This document shows, piece after piece, positions 8,176 to 17,495 of a DNA stretch of 64,000 nucleotides. The notes below the pieces were generated by a model. That model searched no databases. It was not told the DNA's origin and worked only from the letters and a program-made list of their open reading frames with translations. The first letter of the stretch is position 1; the number at the start of each line of letters is the position of its first letter. The DNA is from GCA-2709075 sp038146865. Lineage in GTDB: Bacteria; Pseudomonadota; Alphaproteobacteria; MPNO01; UBA2964. A program made the position numbers and the translations under genes. The stretch is from contig JAYQSL010000006.1 in assembly GCA_038146865.1 (NCBI GenBank), forward strand, positions 248,001 through 312,000, written 5' to 3'.

Positions 8176-8934
8176 ATGGGAAGACTGGACGGGAAAGTAG
8201 CAGTTGTAACCGCAGCCGGCGGATATATTGCCGGGGCCACTGCACGTCTATGGGGCCGTGAAGGTGCATCCGTAGTTTGCTTAGATATAGCTGAGGAAAA
8301 CGTAAAAAAAACAGCCCAAGATATAAATGATGGTGGTGGAAAAGCGATAGCCATTGTCTGCGACGTTACAGACGAAGATTCCGTGGCAGCCGCTTGTGCT
8401 AAAGCGAAGGAGTCCTATGGCCCGATCACGTGTTTAATGAATGCCGCAGCCGGCCAAGACAAAAAAGCCCGGGTCCATGAAACAAATATTGCAGACTACC
8501 GGCGGGTTCTCGACATAAACCTCACTGGAATGGTGATCGTCGCCAAACATTGTCTTATTCAAATGCTTGAAGCCGGGATTGGGTCTATCGTAAATATCTC
8601 ATCAATCTATGGCATGGTGTCGCCTAAAGAACGAGCTGTATACGCCACCTCCAAGGGTGGAATCCGTATGCTCACAAAAAATATAGCCGTTGATTATGCG
8701 GCGGATAATATCCGTTGTAATTCGATTATGCCTGGTCCCATTCAAACCCCGAGACTACTCGTCCGGAATCCATCACTTGAGGCAGTTCTGGAGCGTCACG
8801 GCCCAAGACTCCACATAGGGCGACTGGGCCAACCTGAAGAAATCGCTGCAGCAGCGCTATTTCTTGCAAGTGATGAAGCTTCATATGTCTCAGGGACTGA
8901 TATGACCGTTGATGCAGGCTATACGTCTTATTAA
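8176..8934 (+). CDS. Short-chain dehydrogenase/reductase (classical SDR)
   Basis: Complete 252-residue classical SDR. The cofactor loop is an unusual variant, TAAGGYIAG (12-20), in place of TGxxxGxG. The acidic residue of LDIAEEN after strand 2 suggests NAD(H). Also visible are the CDVTDEDS segment, NAAAG in place of NNAG, the catalytic serine in ISSIYG, the YATSK catalytic Tyr/Lys motif and the C-terminal YVSGTDMTVDAGY. It would oxidise or reduce an alcohol/ketone. It is followed after 9 bp by molybdenum hydroxylase genes on the same strand and is likely co-transcribed with them, perhaps producing an aldehyde that they oxidise. The substrate is unknown. Confidence 0.85.
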   Translation: MGRLDGKVAVVTAAGGYIAGATARLWGREGASVVCLDIAEENVKKTAQDINDGGGKAIAIVCDVTDEDSVAAACAKAKESYGPITCLMNAAAGQDKKARVHETNIADYRRVLDINLTGMVIVAKHCLIQMLEAGIGSIVNISSIYGMVSPKERAVYATSKGGIRMLTKNIAVDYAADNIRCNSIMPGPIQTPRLLVRNPSLEAVLERHGPRLHIGRLGQPEEIAAAALFLASDEASYVSGTDMTVDAGYTSY

Positions 8935-8943
8935 ACCCGATTA

Positions 8944-9789
8944 ATGCCAGAATACTTGCAACCGAAAACCCTTGAGGAGGCATTATCAGCACTGTCTCAA
9001 CGCTCATATACGCCACTAGCAGGAGGCACCGATTTCTATCCTCCAAGATCAGCTCAAATAATCAAAGATCCGATCCTCGATTTGTCAAAAATCGGATCAT
9101 TACAAGTAATTGAGGAACGAGCAGACCATTGGCGCATTGGAGCTACAGCAACTTGGTCAGATATAATTAATGCTGATTTACCGGAATTATTTGATTGTCT
9201 GAAGCTTGCTGCGAGGGAGGTAGGTGGGCAGCAAATACAAAATATCGGCACGATCGCCGGCAATATTTGCAATGCTTCACCTGCTGCCGACAGCATTCCA
9301 CCGTTACTGGCGCTTAACGCCAAAGTCGAGTTAGAGAGTATTCGGAGAACTCGTACCGTTAATTTATATGAGTTCATAACTGGAAATAGAACAACCTCGA
9401 GGGACGCTGATGAACTCCTGACCGGGATTACAATCCCCCGGCCAATGGAAACATGTGTATCGACTTTTTTAAAACTTGGAGCCCGCAAATATCTTGTGAT
9501 ATCGGTCGTAATGGTGGCTGTTGTTTTAGAGTTAGATGTTCACCGCATCATAAAGTCGGCACGCATTGCCGTTGGATCTTGCTCCCCGGTAGCGCAAAGG
9601 CTACCCCAACTTGAAGATGACCTAATCGGGAAAAAAGTTGGGTCAAACTTTTTAGAAACGCCCTCACACGAGCATTTATTATCTCTAACCCCTATCGATG
9701 ATATTCGATCTAAAGCCTCTTACCGCAAAGATGCAGCCTTAACACTCATAATCCGCGCTCTAGAGGAGTTGGAAACAAAGCTTTCATGA
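8944..9789 (+). CDS. FAD-binding subunit (CoxM-like) of a molybdenum hydroxylase
   Basis: 281 residues with the FAD-binding domain of the xanthine dehydrogenase/CO dehydrogenase medium subunit. The first FAD motif appears as PLAGGTDFYP (about 24-33) and the second as IQNIGTIAGNICNASPAAD (about 98-116), followed by a C-terminal CO-dehydrogenase flavoprotein domain. It passes electrons from the Fe-S clusters to NAD or quinone through FAD. Its stop overlaps the next start by 4 bp, indicating a two-subunit enzyme with the fused Fe-S/Mo protein. It is the only FAD subunit in the window, although two further Mo subunits are encoded at 17496 and 39148. Confidence 0.87.
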   Translation: MPEYLQPKTLEEALSALSQRSYTPLAGGTDFYPPRSAQIIKDPILDLSKIGSLQVIEERADHWRIGATATWSDIINADLPELFDCLKLAAREVGGQQIQNIGTIAGNICNASPAADSIPPLLALNAKVELESIRRTRTVNLYEFITGNRTTSRDADELLTGITIPRPMETCVSTFLKLGARKYLVISVVMVAVVLELDVHRIIKSARIAVGSCSPVAQRLPQLEDDLIGKKVGSNFLETPSHEHLLSLTPIDDIRSKASYRKDAALTLIIRALEELETKLS

Positions 9790-12527
9790 TTTCACTTGAT
9801 GTAAACGGACAACTGCATGTCACAAAGGCACGACCGTCAGATCGTTTAGCCGATGTCATAAGAAATGAAATTGGGCTCACGGGGACAAAAATAGGTTGCA
9901 ACGCTGGGGATTGTGGCGCCTGCACAGTGCTAATCGACGGCAACCAAACCTGTGCTTGCATGGTATCTGCCGCCAGGGCGGAGGGATCAAAAATAATAAC
10001 TGTTGAGGGTCTCGCCAAGAATGGGCAGTTAAACGCTTTGCAAAAATCATTTCACGCATTCGGGGCCGCACAGTGCGGAATTTGCACTCCAGGAATGCTT
10101 ATGGCAGCGACTGACTTACTTCAACACAATCCCTCACCAACAGAAGCAACCATTAGGGATCATCTCGGGGGGGTCTTGTGCCGTTGCACAGGTTACCAAA
10201 AAATTATTCAAGCTATCCTGAATATCGAAGCAATCGATAATGCTGGTATAGTAGACCCAGGAATAGGTTCTGCGGTAGGCGCGCGCACGGCTAAAATCGA
10301 TGGCATTCAAAAATTAACAGGAGCCGAAAAATTTGGCGATGATTCTGCGCCAAAAAACTCTCTGTGGATCCGAGCAATCAGATCACCTTTTTGGCGAGCA
10401 ACCTTTGAAATTGGTGATCTTAAAAGCTTTGTTAAAAACACAGATGGACTTTTGGATATCCTTACGGCTAAAGATATCCCTGGTAACAATGGCTTTGGCA
10501 TCTACCCTGATGTAAAAGACCAGCCAGCCTTGGCAGAAAAAACTGTTCGATATCGCGGTGAACCCGTACTGGCTTTAGTCGGAGACCACGATGCTATTTA
10601 TGCCATAGACGACAAAGACCTGCCTATCTTATGGAATGAGGAAGAACCCCTTCAGGGTTTCGATAAACCTCTAGCTGAAGGAGCTGACCTCATCCACCCA
10701 AGCAAGCCCGGCAATATTTTGGCGGAAGGGTGCGTGATAAAAGGTGATGCGCTGGCTTCCTTAGCAGGCAGCCCAATCATTGCAGAAGGTAATTTTGAAA
10801 CGGGTTTCGTGGAGCATGCTTATATTGAGCCGGAGGCGGGTTGGGCTCAACGTGTCGGAGATCGGATCGAAATCTATACAAGTACCCAATCACCCTACAT
10901 GGATCGAGATGAAGTCGCCCAACTCCTCGGAATAGAAAAAGAGAATGTACGCATAGTGCCTTCGGCTTGTGGGGGTGGTTTTGGCGGGAAACTTGATCTG
11001 TCCGTCCAAACTTTTCTGTCAATCGCAGCCTGGAAACACAAGTTACCAGTTAGGATGGTATATGACCGCAAAGAATCTATGGCTGCGACCACCAAAAGAC
11101 ACCCGTCTCGAATAACGGCACGATATGGCTGCGACGAGAACGGTTCGCTGAAAAGCTTTTTTTTCGACGGTGACTTCAATACGGGAGCGTATATTTCCTG
11201 GGGGCTAACGGTGAAGGATCGGGTCCCCATTCACGCATCCGGCCCGTATTACGTACCAGCTATTAAAGCCAAATCTCGGGCAACCTTCTCTAACGAGCCG
11301 GTTGCAGGCGCATTTCGTGGTTTTGGCGTTCCTCAAGCGGCGATCGCCCATGAAGCTCTTATTGATGAGTTGGCGGAAAAAACGGGCCAAGACCCACTTG
11401 AATTCCGACTAAAAAATGCGATCCGTAAAGGGCAAGCAACCAGCACCGGTCAGGTTTTAAAAAGTGCGGGACTCGCGCAATGTCTAGAGGCTCTCCGGCC
11501 GGGGTGGCAAAAAGCTCGGGCGGAAGCTATTGCATTTAATGCTGCATCATCAGGACCTTTCCGGCTCGGAGCCGGCATAGGATGCATGTGGTACGGCTGC
11601 GGCAACACCTCACTTTCGAACCCATCATCCATTAGGATTGGCCTCTCGGCAAATGGTCGTATCACCCTCTATTCTGGAGCCCAGGATATTGGCCAAGGCA
11701 CCAACACCACAATGGTTCAAGCTGCAGCTGATGCTCTCGGTGTGCCAATGAGCCAAATTGAGATCGTTTGGGGAGATACAGATAAGACACCTGACTCTGG
11801 AAAAAGCTCTGCTTCGCGCCAAGCCTATGTGTCAGGAAACGCCACAAAATTAGCTGGAGAAGATCTGCGATCACAAATTCTGCGATTAGCGAATGCTGGT
11901 TCTGATGCACGCCTAGATATTCAAAACAGCCGCATTTTGGTGCATGACAGAGAGACAATCCATGAAATTGATTTAACAACTCTAAAAAATTCAGAGGGTG
12001 GAGATGTCTTGTTGGGTTCCGGTTATTTTGATCCTCCCACAACAAGCTTAAATTCTAATGGGCAGGGAGAGCCTTACGGGACGTACGGATTTGCAGCACA
12101 ATTGGCATTGGTCGAAGTCGACTGTGGCCTTGGAAAAGTGCGAGTGCTTCGGATCGAGGCAGCCCATGATGTCGGACAGGCACTTAACCCGATCCAGGTG
12201 GAAGGACAGATAGAGGGAGGCACAGCGCAAGGAATAGGCCTAGCGCTAATGGAAGAATATATCCCCGGAAAGACAGAAAATCTCCATGATTATTTAATCC
12301 CCACCATAGGCGATATACCTGCAATGAAAATTTTTATAATAGAGGATCCCGAGCCTTCCGGTCCTTGGGGAGCAAAAGGCATTGGTGAACCTGCATTATG
12401 TGCAACCGCTCCAGCAATCTTTGGCGGAATTTATCAAGCAACCGGCATTCGAGTTCGAAGGGCCCCTTGCACGCCAGACCGACTTCGGGCAGAACTGATC
12501 CGATCGGGGATCTCTGGCTCCCGATAG
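9786..12527 (+). CDS. Molybdenum aldehyde oxidoreductase, fused [2Fe-2S] and Mo-cofactor subunit
   Basis: 913 residues, the length and layout of Desulfovibrio aldehyde oxidoreductase. The N-terminal plant-type [2Fe-2S] domain has C38, C43, C46 and C56. The second [2Fe-2S] domain has C97, C100, C132 and C134. From about 165 onward come the aldehyde oxidase/xanthine dehydrogenase Mo domains, with GGGFGGKLD, GAFRGFGVPQ and the C-terminal GAKGIGEP, whose Glu is the catalytic base of the family. It hydroxylates an aldehyde or heterocycle with water. With ferulate-type genes nearby, an aromatic aldehyde such as vanillin is a conceivable substrate (inference). Unlike three-subunit relatives, only the FAD part is separate, encoded just upstream with a 4-bp overlap. 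Confidence 0.88.
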   Translation: MISLDVNGQLHVTKARPSDRLADVIRNEIGLTGTKIGCNAGDCGACTVLIDGNQTCACMVSAARAEGSKIITVEGLAKNGQLNALQKSFHAFGAAQCGICTPGMLMAATDLLQHNPSPTEATIRDHLGGVLCRCTGYQKIIQAILNIEAIDNAGIVDPGIGSAVGARTAKIDGIQKLTGAEKFGDDSAPKNSLWIRAIRSPFWRATFEIGDLKSFVKNTDGLLDILTAKDIPGNNGFGIYPDVKDQPALAEKTVRYRGEPVLALVGDHDAIYAIDDKDLPILWNEEEPLQGFDKPLAEGADLIHPSKPGNILAEGCVIKGDALASLAGSPIIAEGNFETGFVEHAYIEPEAGWAQRVGDRIEIYTSTQSPYMDRDEVAQLLGIEKENVRIVPSACGGGFGGKLDLSVQTFLSIAAWKHKLPVRMVYDRKESMAATTKRHPSRITARYGCDENGSLKSFFFDGDFNTGAYISWGLTVKDRVPIHASGPYYVPAIKAKSRATFSNEPVAGAFRGFGVPQAAIAHEALIDELAEKTGQDPLEFRLKNAIRKGQATSTGQVLKSAGLAQCLEALRPGWQKARAEAIAFNAASSGPFRLGAGIGCMWYGCGNTSLSNPSSIRIGLSANGRITLYSGAQDIGQGTNTTMVQAAADALGVPMSQIEIVWGDTDKTPDSGKSSASRQAYVSGNATKLAGEDLRSQILRLANAGSDARLDIQNSRILVHDRETIHEIDLTTLKNSEGGDVLLGSGYFDPPTTSLNSNGQGEPYGTYGFAAQLALVEVDCGLGKVRVLRIEAAHDVGQALNPIQVEGQIEGGTAQGIGLALMEEYIPGKTENLHDYLIPTIGDIPAMKIFIIEDPEPSGPWGAKGIGEPALCATAPAIFGGIYQATGIRVRRAPCTPDRLRAELIRSGISGSR

Positions 12528-12583
12528 TTTTAAGCTTAGGAAATAATCAAACTAACTTAATCGGAAATTAGGACTCGGGAAAA

Positions 12584-13093
12584 GTGAGAATTAAATCAGT
12601 TATTTTTTTCTTCTTCTTTATGATTATGTTTGCGTTTCCAGCTACGGCTGAAACGCAACCAAAACTTGCAACAGGTAAGATCGAAATTAAGGCAGCCTGG
12701 GCACGCGCATCAGTCAGCAAAAATGGTGCAGCTTATTTAACTATTCACAATCACGGAAATAGAGGCCAACTCCTCACTGGCGCCAAGACTCCTGTGGCAC
12801 AGAAGGTTGAGATCCACACCCACACAATGGACGGACAGATTATGCGAATGCGGAAGATTGATAGCATCGGTATCGCTCCCAATAAAACAATTAAAATGGC
12901 CCCCGGAGGCATCCACCTGATGCTATTAAATCTAGAGCGAAAATTACAAAAAGGAGAGGAATTTCCCCTTGTGATTAAATTTGAATCGATTGATCCCATC
13001 AACATCAAAGTTAAGGTGGAAGGGATTGGAGCTATGCACGGAAGTAGCGGAGAAAAAAGAGACACCAGCGGCCACAAGCACATGAACCATTAG
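12584..13093 (+). CDS. Periplasmic copper chaperone PCu(A)C
   Basis: 169 residues starting at GTG, with a signal peptide (hydrophobic 5-19, probable cleavage after the ATA near residue 22). The copper site of the family, H-x10-M-x21-H-x-M, is matched exactly by H78, M89, H111 and M113. The C-terminus is rich in His and Met (from about 145), likely extra metal binding. PCu(A)C carries Cu(I) in the periplasm and delivers it to the CuA site of cytochrome oxidase together with Sco proteins. No oxidase or Sco gene is nearby; it stands alone 56 bp after the Mo enzyme gene and converges on an acyl-CoA dehydrogenase gene. Confidence 0.88.
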   Translation: MRIKSVIFFFFFMIMFAFPATAETQPKLATGKIEIKAAWARASVSKNGAAYLTIHNHGNRGQLLTGAKTPVAQKVEIHTHTMDGQIMRMRKIDSIGIAPNKTIKMAPGGIHLMLLNLERKLQKGEEFPLVIKFESIDPINIKVKVEGIGAMHGSSGEKRDTSGHKHMNH

Positions 13094-13131
13094 CAGGGAA
13101 CCACAAAGTTCAGGGAGGTGATTATAGGGAC

Positions 13132-14328
13132 TCAAGACCCAGACATCCCAGAGAAAATACCCCGTCGGCGTTTCTTTGGTCGACGTTTAGTTTTTTTGGA
13201 AGGATGGGAGTCTTGTGGCTCTTCACCTGATAAATGCTCAAATCTTCTTCGATGTTCAGAAGATGTGCCGTACTGAACAGAAAGACCCATTGCTCTCTTT
13301 AGAAAAAGACCCGCGTCATGCTCATCAGTAAATCCGATGGCACCGTGCAATTGAATAGCTGATTTAGCAATCTGCAAAACAGCCTCTGAGGCATGGGCTT
13401 TTAATGCGGCTACCATTGCTCTTTGGCCTCGCCCCTCATCGAATGCTCTACAAGTCTGGTATAATAAGGAACGTGTAACTTCCAGGGCCATAGAGTCATC
13501 CACTAACCGATGCTGAATGACCTGGAAAGATCCGATAGCCTTGCCAAATTGTTCACGGGTCCGAACATAATCAAGCGTCAATTCCATTGCCCCTGTCATA
13601 ACACCTAGCATTTCTGCGACATGACCAATGAGGACCCGGTCATATATCTGAGTTGAAATCTGTGCCCCCTGTTCTCGACCAGCAACCAGTGCCTCCTCTA
13701 CAAGAAAAACCCCAGGAAAATCTATCTTACCTATGGTTATGCCATCCTTACGAGAGATCACTTTAGAAATAAGCCCGGCCCCATGCCCTCTCACCGAGAA
13801 AACCAGGGTCCCCTCTTGGGTTTCCGCATTAACCAGATAATCATCTACCAAATCTGGAACTGGAACAGCGGGGGTTTTCCCGGTGAGCTGATAACCGTGA
13901 TGCTCGTTAGTGGATATTATTCCTGGGCTATGCTCTGGCGGAAGAACACTATCCCTAATTGCGGGAACGACAATTCGTTTTCCTTCCATCAGCTCGGTCA
14001 ACACTTGACCAAGGCCGGTAGCCGCACGGCCATTGGATATTGCCCAAGCCGATACTGCCATTTCAGCAATCGGTTCAGTCATCAGGCCCGCACCAGCAGC
14101 TTCCATTACCAAGGCAAGCTCCGTTAGTCCTAATCCCAATCCTTTCCGGCTGGGAGAGACTAGCAATCTAAACCATCCATCTGCGGCCACGGCCTCTAAT
14201 CTCCCGCGATCGAAGCCTGCTTCTTGTGCCAAGTTAGCCCGAAAGGTAGCCGGACCCCCGTTTATTTTTACGAATGCTCGGGCGCTCTCCCGAAGCATCT
14301 CTTGATGCTCATCTAGAACTAAATCCAT
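13132..14328 (-). CDS. Acyl-CoA dehydrogenase family protein with basic C-terminal tail
   Basis: 398 residues with the acyl-CoA dehydrogenase fold, but divergent: short N-terminal domain, LTGKTPAVPVPDLVDDYLV in the middle, RTREQFGKAIGSFQ (the conserved R-EQFG helix), IQLHGAIGFTDEHD and YGTSSEHRRRF at the place of the catalytic loop, without the usual Glu-Gly-Thr. The last 21 residues (378-398) form a Lys/Arg-rich tail outside the fold. Such proteins often pair with a second dehydrogenase to form an alpha2-beta2 enzyme acting on steroid side chains or other bulky acyl-CoAs. The enzyme at 14440 is encoded divergently 111 bp away and is the natural partner. Partnership and substrate are inferred. 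Confidence 0.82.
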   Translation of the reverse strand: MDLVLDEHQEMLRESARAFVKINGGPATFRANLAQEAGFDRGRLEAVAADGWFRLLVSPSRKGLGLGLTELALVMEAAGAGLMTEPIAEMAVSAWAISNGRAATGLGQVLTELMEGKRIVVPAIRDSVLPPEHSPGIISTNEHHGYQLTGKTPAVPVPDLVDDYLVNAETQEGTLVFSVRGHGAGLISKVISRKDGITIGKIDFPGVFLVEEALVAGREQGAQISTQIYDRVLIGHVAEMLGVMTGAMELTLDYVRTREQFGKAIGSFQVIQHRLVDDSMALEVTRSLLYQTCRAFDEGRGQRAMVAALKAHASEAVLQIAKSAIQLHGAIGFTDEHDAGLFLKRAMGLSVQYGTSSEHRRRFEHLSGEEPQDSHPSKKTKRRPKKRRRGIFSGMSGS

Positions 14329-14439
14329 ACCTGTTAGGTTAGAAGCATCCTATGGATCTAGCAATGCGCCTCCATTGACAGCACGTACCGAAGTTTTAGG
14401 TTAAAATTAAATCTTTTCCGACAGGAGTGTTTAGCCTTC

Positions 14440-15603
14440 ATGGCATCAATCAACTTCATCGCCGATGACAAAAAAAATAAAATGTTTCGAGAAGAAGTTC
14501 GTTCATGGCTGAAAGAGAACTTGCCCGATAATCTTAGGGGTTGGGCAACGCGACCGCCCCCGGAGTTAGTTCAGCCATGGTATAAAAAACTTCATCAACG
14601 GGGGTGGATTGCGCCACATTGGCCAAAAGAATATGGCGGCATGGATGCCAGTGTAGACGAACAGCTAATCTTGCAAGAAGAACTTGGACGTGCAGGTGCA
14701 CCGGTGCTATCGCGCCAAGCGCTGAACCATATCGGTCCAATCATAATGAAATTTGGAACTCAAAAACAGAAAGAGTTTCATTTACCAAAAATGCTGTCAG
14801 GAGAAATTTTATGGTGCCAAGGGTACTCTGAACCAGGTGCAGGTTCAGACTTAGCCAGTCTCAAAACAAGCGGAGTGGTAGTGGAGGACCACCTCGTCAT
14901 AAACGGTCAAAAAATCTGGACCACTTGGGGCCAGCATGCCGACTGGATGTACGCTCTCATTAGGACAAACCAACGGGTGGCCCGCAAACAGGACGGCATA
15001 ACATTGGTTCTAATTGATCTCAAAAACACTCCAGGGATTACCATCAAACCCATAAGAACTATCGCGGGCGATGAAGAATTTGCTGAAGAATTCTTCGACC
15101 AGGTAAAGGTACCATTGGACAATGTAGTTGGAGAAATTGACAAAGGTTGGCCCCTTGCCAAAAGCCTCTTGGACTGGGAAAGAATTGGTAATGCAAACCC
15201 TCAGGCCGCTCTCGAAACCTTGGAAAAAATCCAGCAAGTCGCCAAAGTTACTCAAAAAATTGATGATCCGACCTATAAGGACAAACTAACTCGAGCCGAA
15301 ATTAGAGTCCTCGGACAGGCCGCAATGTTCGCCCATGCCGTCCAACTGGCAAGGGCCAATATCGAAATTGGCGCACACTCATCGTTCATAAAGCTTTTTT
15401 CTACCGAGACCGCCCAGGAACTCGCCGATCTCCTATTAGAAGCCGCAGGGCCAGATGGCGCCAATTCAACACCATTTAGGACGGAATTCGGAGAGATTGA
15501 TATCGCAACGACTTGGTTGCAATCGCGGCGCTTATCAATATTTGCAGGAACCAGTGAAATACAAAGGAACGTTATGGCCAAGCGCATTCTCGGCCTTACT
15601 TAG
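14440..15603 (+). CDS. Acyl-CoA dehydrogenase, probable partner of the divergent one
   Basis: 387 residues, complete. It shows the FadE-type N-terminus (FREEVRSWLKENLP), WPKEYGG, YSEPGAGSDLASL, INGQKIWTTWGQHADWM and the C-terminal FAGTSEIQRN. Alanine (A369) occupies the position of the C-terminal catalytic Glu of medium-chain enzymes, so the base must lie elsewhere, as in isovaleryl-CoA-type and heteromeric enzymes. A shine-dalgarno-like AGGAG lies 12 nt before the ATG. It is divergent from the gene at 13132-14328, with which it probably forms a mixed complex, and converges on an SDR gene 18 bp downstream. Confidence 0.86.
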   Translation: MASINFIADDKKNKMFREEVRSWLKENLPDNLRGWATRPPPELVQPWYKKLHQRGWIAPHWPKEYGGMDASVDEQLILQEELGRAGAPVLSRQALNHIGPIIMKFGTQKQKEFHLPKMLSGEILWCQGYSEPGAGSDLASLKTSGVVVEDHLVINGQKIWTTWGQHADWMYALIRTNQRVARKQDGITLVLIDLKNTPGITIKPIRTIAGDEEFAEEFFDQVKVPLDNVVGEIDKGWPLAKSLLDWERIGNANPQAALETLEKIQQVAKVTQKIDDPTYKDKLTRAEIRVLGQAAMFAHAVQLARANIEIGAHSSFIKLFSTETAQELADLLLEAAGPDGANSTPFRTEFGEIDIATTWLQSRRLSIFAGTSEIQRNVMAKRILGLT

Positions 15604-15621
15604 AGCTAAATCACAACATTC

Positions 15622-16494
15622 TTAATTCAAAACTGAAAACCGTCCCTCCGGCTGTAGCGCAAATACCGGCTCCTCCCGTGCGCCTCTCGCTGCCTCGTTA
15701 AAATTTATCGATGGGTCCCAAAATTTCGCGTTGAACCTGCAACCTGTTACCCCATCTGAGTGCTCCGAGGCAAGCCAAACAGCCAGTGAATCCATTATGT
15801 CCACCGGTTGCAATTCTCTGCTCTCACGATCAGGCCGAGAAAGATCAGAGTCTACAGCCCCACCAGGACATATCGAGTTAATCATAATGTTCTCTGCCTC
15901 ACACTCCGCTGCCCAGATCAACGTTTGAGATTCCAATGCTGTTTTAGTGACGCCGTAAGGGGAGTTTTTGGGAAAAGAAAAATTTCTTAAAGAAGTTGAT
16001 ACATTTAAAATCTTTCCGCCATTTTGGCTCCGAAAATATTCAACCGCCGCTCGAGCCATGTTGAAAGTACCAATGACATTTACAGTAACTGTTTCCGCGT
16101 AGATATCAGGGTCGGTCTCCCAAATGGGGAGTGAGTTTCCAGTTGGTGGTAATCCTGGGCCGCGCATCAACCTCCTTGCATTGTTAAATAATATGTTAAG
16201 CTTACCGAACTGTGAAACGGTCTGTTTAACGGCTTCTCGGCATTGAGCTAAATTCGTGACGTCGAGAGGAAAGCCACAGGCTGCACCCGTCCCATGCCTT
16301 GCATTAAGCTCATCAGCCAATTCGATACATCCATTTGGATCAACAGAAGCGATGCTAACACGCCCCCCACACCGCGCTATGGCCTCAGCCATAGACCTAC
16401 CTAAGCCGCGATCGCCGCCTGTTATAAGAGCAACGCCACCCGCCAAATCAATCTCTGGCAGTTTTACACCAGATCTCGCTAATTCATCCGCCAT
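15622..16494 (-). CDS. Short-chain dehydrogenase/reductase
   Basis: 290-residue SDR with the cofactor motif TGGDRGLG (25-32), a LDVTN segment, NNAR in place of NNAG, the catalytic serine in LNVSTSLRN and YGVTK as the catalytic Tyr/Lys pair. The C-terminal 40 residues (KFWDPSINFNEAARGA onward) replace the usual substrate-lid and VDGG ending and are atypical. The substrate is unknown; an alcohol dehydrogenase or 3-hydroxyacyl-CoA dehydrogenase step next to the acyl-CoA dehydrogenases would make sense. It is divergent from the EamA transporter gene, with 82 bp between them. Confidence 0.82.
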   Translation of the reverse strand: MADELARSGVKLPEIDLAGGVALITGGDRGLGRSMAEAIARCGGRVSIASVDPNGCIELADELNARHGTGAACGFPLDVTNLAQCREAVKQTVSQFGKLNILFNNARRLMRGPGLPPTGNSLPIWETDPDIYAETVTVNVIGTFNMARAAVEYFRSQNGGKILNVSTSLRNFSFPKNSPYGVTKTALESQTLIWAAECEAENIMINSICPGGAVDSDLSRPDRESRELQPVDIMDSLAVWLASEHSDGVTGCRFNAKFWDPSINFNEAARGAREEPVFALQPEGRFSVLN

Positions 16495-16576
16495 ATCTTT
16501 TTCTCCTCCAACCCTGATAGCGACGAGTCTTATACAAAGGTATAAATGCGAAAATTATATCAGGCTTAATTGTTAC

Positions 16577-17452
16577 ATGACTAAATCGCCAGCACCAACT
16601 AGCAAGCGAACACTCGTCGGGATCTATTGGATGATTTTAGGCTGTGCAAGCTTCGCGGTAATGATGGCTAGCGTAAGGTATATCGGACCAGAGTTAGACG
16701 CTATTGAGATTGTCTTTGTTAGAGCAATAGTGGGGCTATTTATGATTATACCTATAGTAATGCGCTCAGGCTTCGCGGCTCTCAAAACCGAGCAGCTCCC
16801 ATTACATGCTCTTAGAACTGTACTCGCATTTGCCGCTATGGTGACCCTTTATTATGCACTTGCTGTAACACCACTTGCGGACTCTATTTCTCTCACCTTT
16901 TTAATACCCCTCTTTACAACTTTTGCTGCTGCATTTGTGCTTAAAGAGAGGGTGGATTTCGCAAGATGGTTCGCAACCGGTGTTGGGTTTTGTGGTGCAC
17001 TGATCATCGTTAGGCCGGGTCTAACTGACGTAAATCCCTACATTTTCTTGGTTGTACTTTCTTGTATATTTTACGCAGGGACATGGTCGACGATAAAAAT
17101 ACTTACCCGAAAAGACTCCGCCGCGGTAACCACATTTTATATGAATATATTAATGGTTCCGCTTTGTACTATTCCGCTTTTATTTGTCTGGAAGACGCCA
17201 ACGTTAGATCAATTGCTTCCCCTAACGACGATGGCATTATCTGGTTGGCTCGCCCACTTCTGCCAAGCCCGGGCCTTTGAGGAGGCTGACACGAGCGCCG
17301 TCATGCCATTCGATTTCTCTCGACTGATATTCGGAGCAATCTTAGCATGGCTTCTTTTCGACGAAATAGCAGACAAGTGGGTGTGGACTGGCGCCCTAAT
17401 AATTTTTGCCGCTGGATATGTTACAACCCGATTGGAGGCCAAAAAAACTTGA
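16577..17452 (+). CDS. EamA/DMT-family inner-membrane transporter
   Basis: 291 residues from the ATG at 16577. The frame is open further upstream, but that part overlaps the SDR gene antisense and is not membrane-like. The protein shows about ten hydrophobic segments in two EamA repeats of five. The first repeat includes YALAVTPLADSISLTFLIPLFT and the second ends at LFDEIADKWVWTGALIIFAAGYV, both typical of drug/metabolite exporters. Members export amino acids, nucleotides or unknown metabolites. No clue to the substrate comes from the neighbours. It converges on the molybdenum-hydroxylase gene at 17496. Confidence 0.85.
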   Translation: MTKSPAPTSKRTLVGIYWMILGCASFAVMMASVRYIGPELDAIEIVFVRAIVGLFMIIPIVMRSGFAALKTEQLPLHALRTVLAFAAMVTLYYALAVTPLADSISLTFLIPLFTTFAAAFVLKERVDFARWFATGVGFCGALIIVRPGLTDVNPYIFLVVLSCIFYAGTWSTIKILTRKDSAAVTTFYMNILMVPLCTIPLLFVWKTPTLDQLLPLTTMALSGWLAHFCQARAFEEADTSAVMPFDFSRLIFGAILAWLLFDEIADKWVWTGALIIFAAGYVTTRLEAKKT

Positions 17453-17495
17453 ACAACTGTTTCCCTAAAAAATTATTAATTTTTACTGCCAAACC

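Noticed and set aside
16256..16576. N-terminal extension of the EamA transporter
   Set aside because: This part overlaps the SDR gene on the other strand, is not membrane-like, and the ATG at 16577 gives the normal family length.
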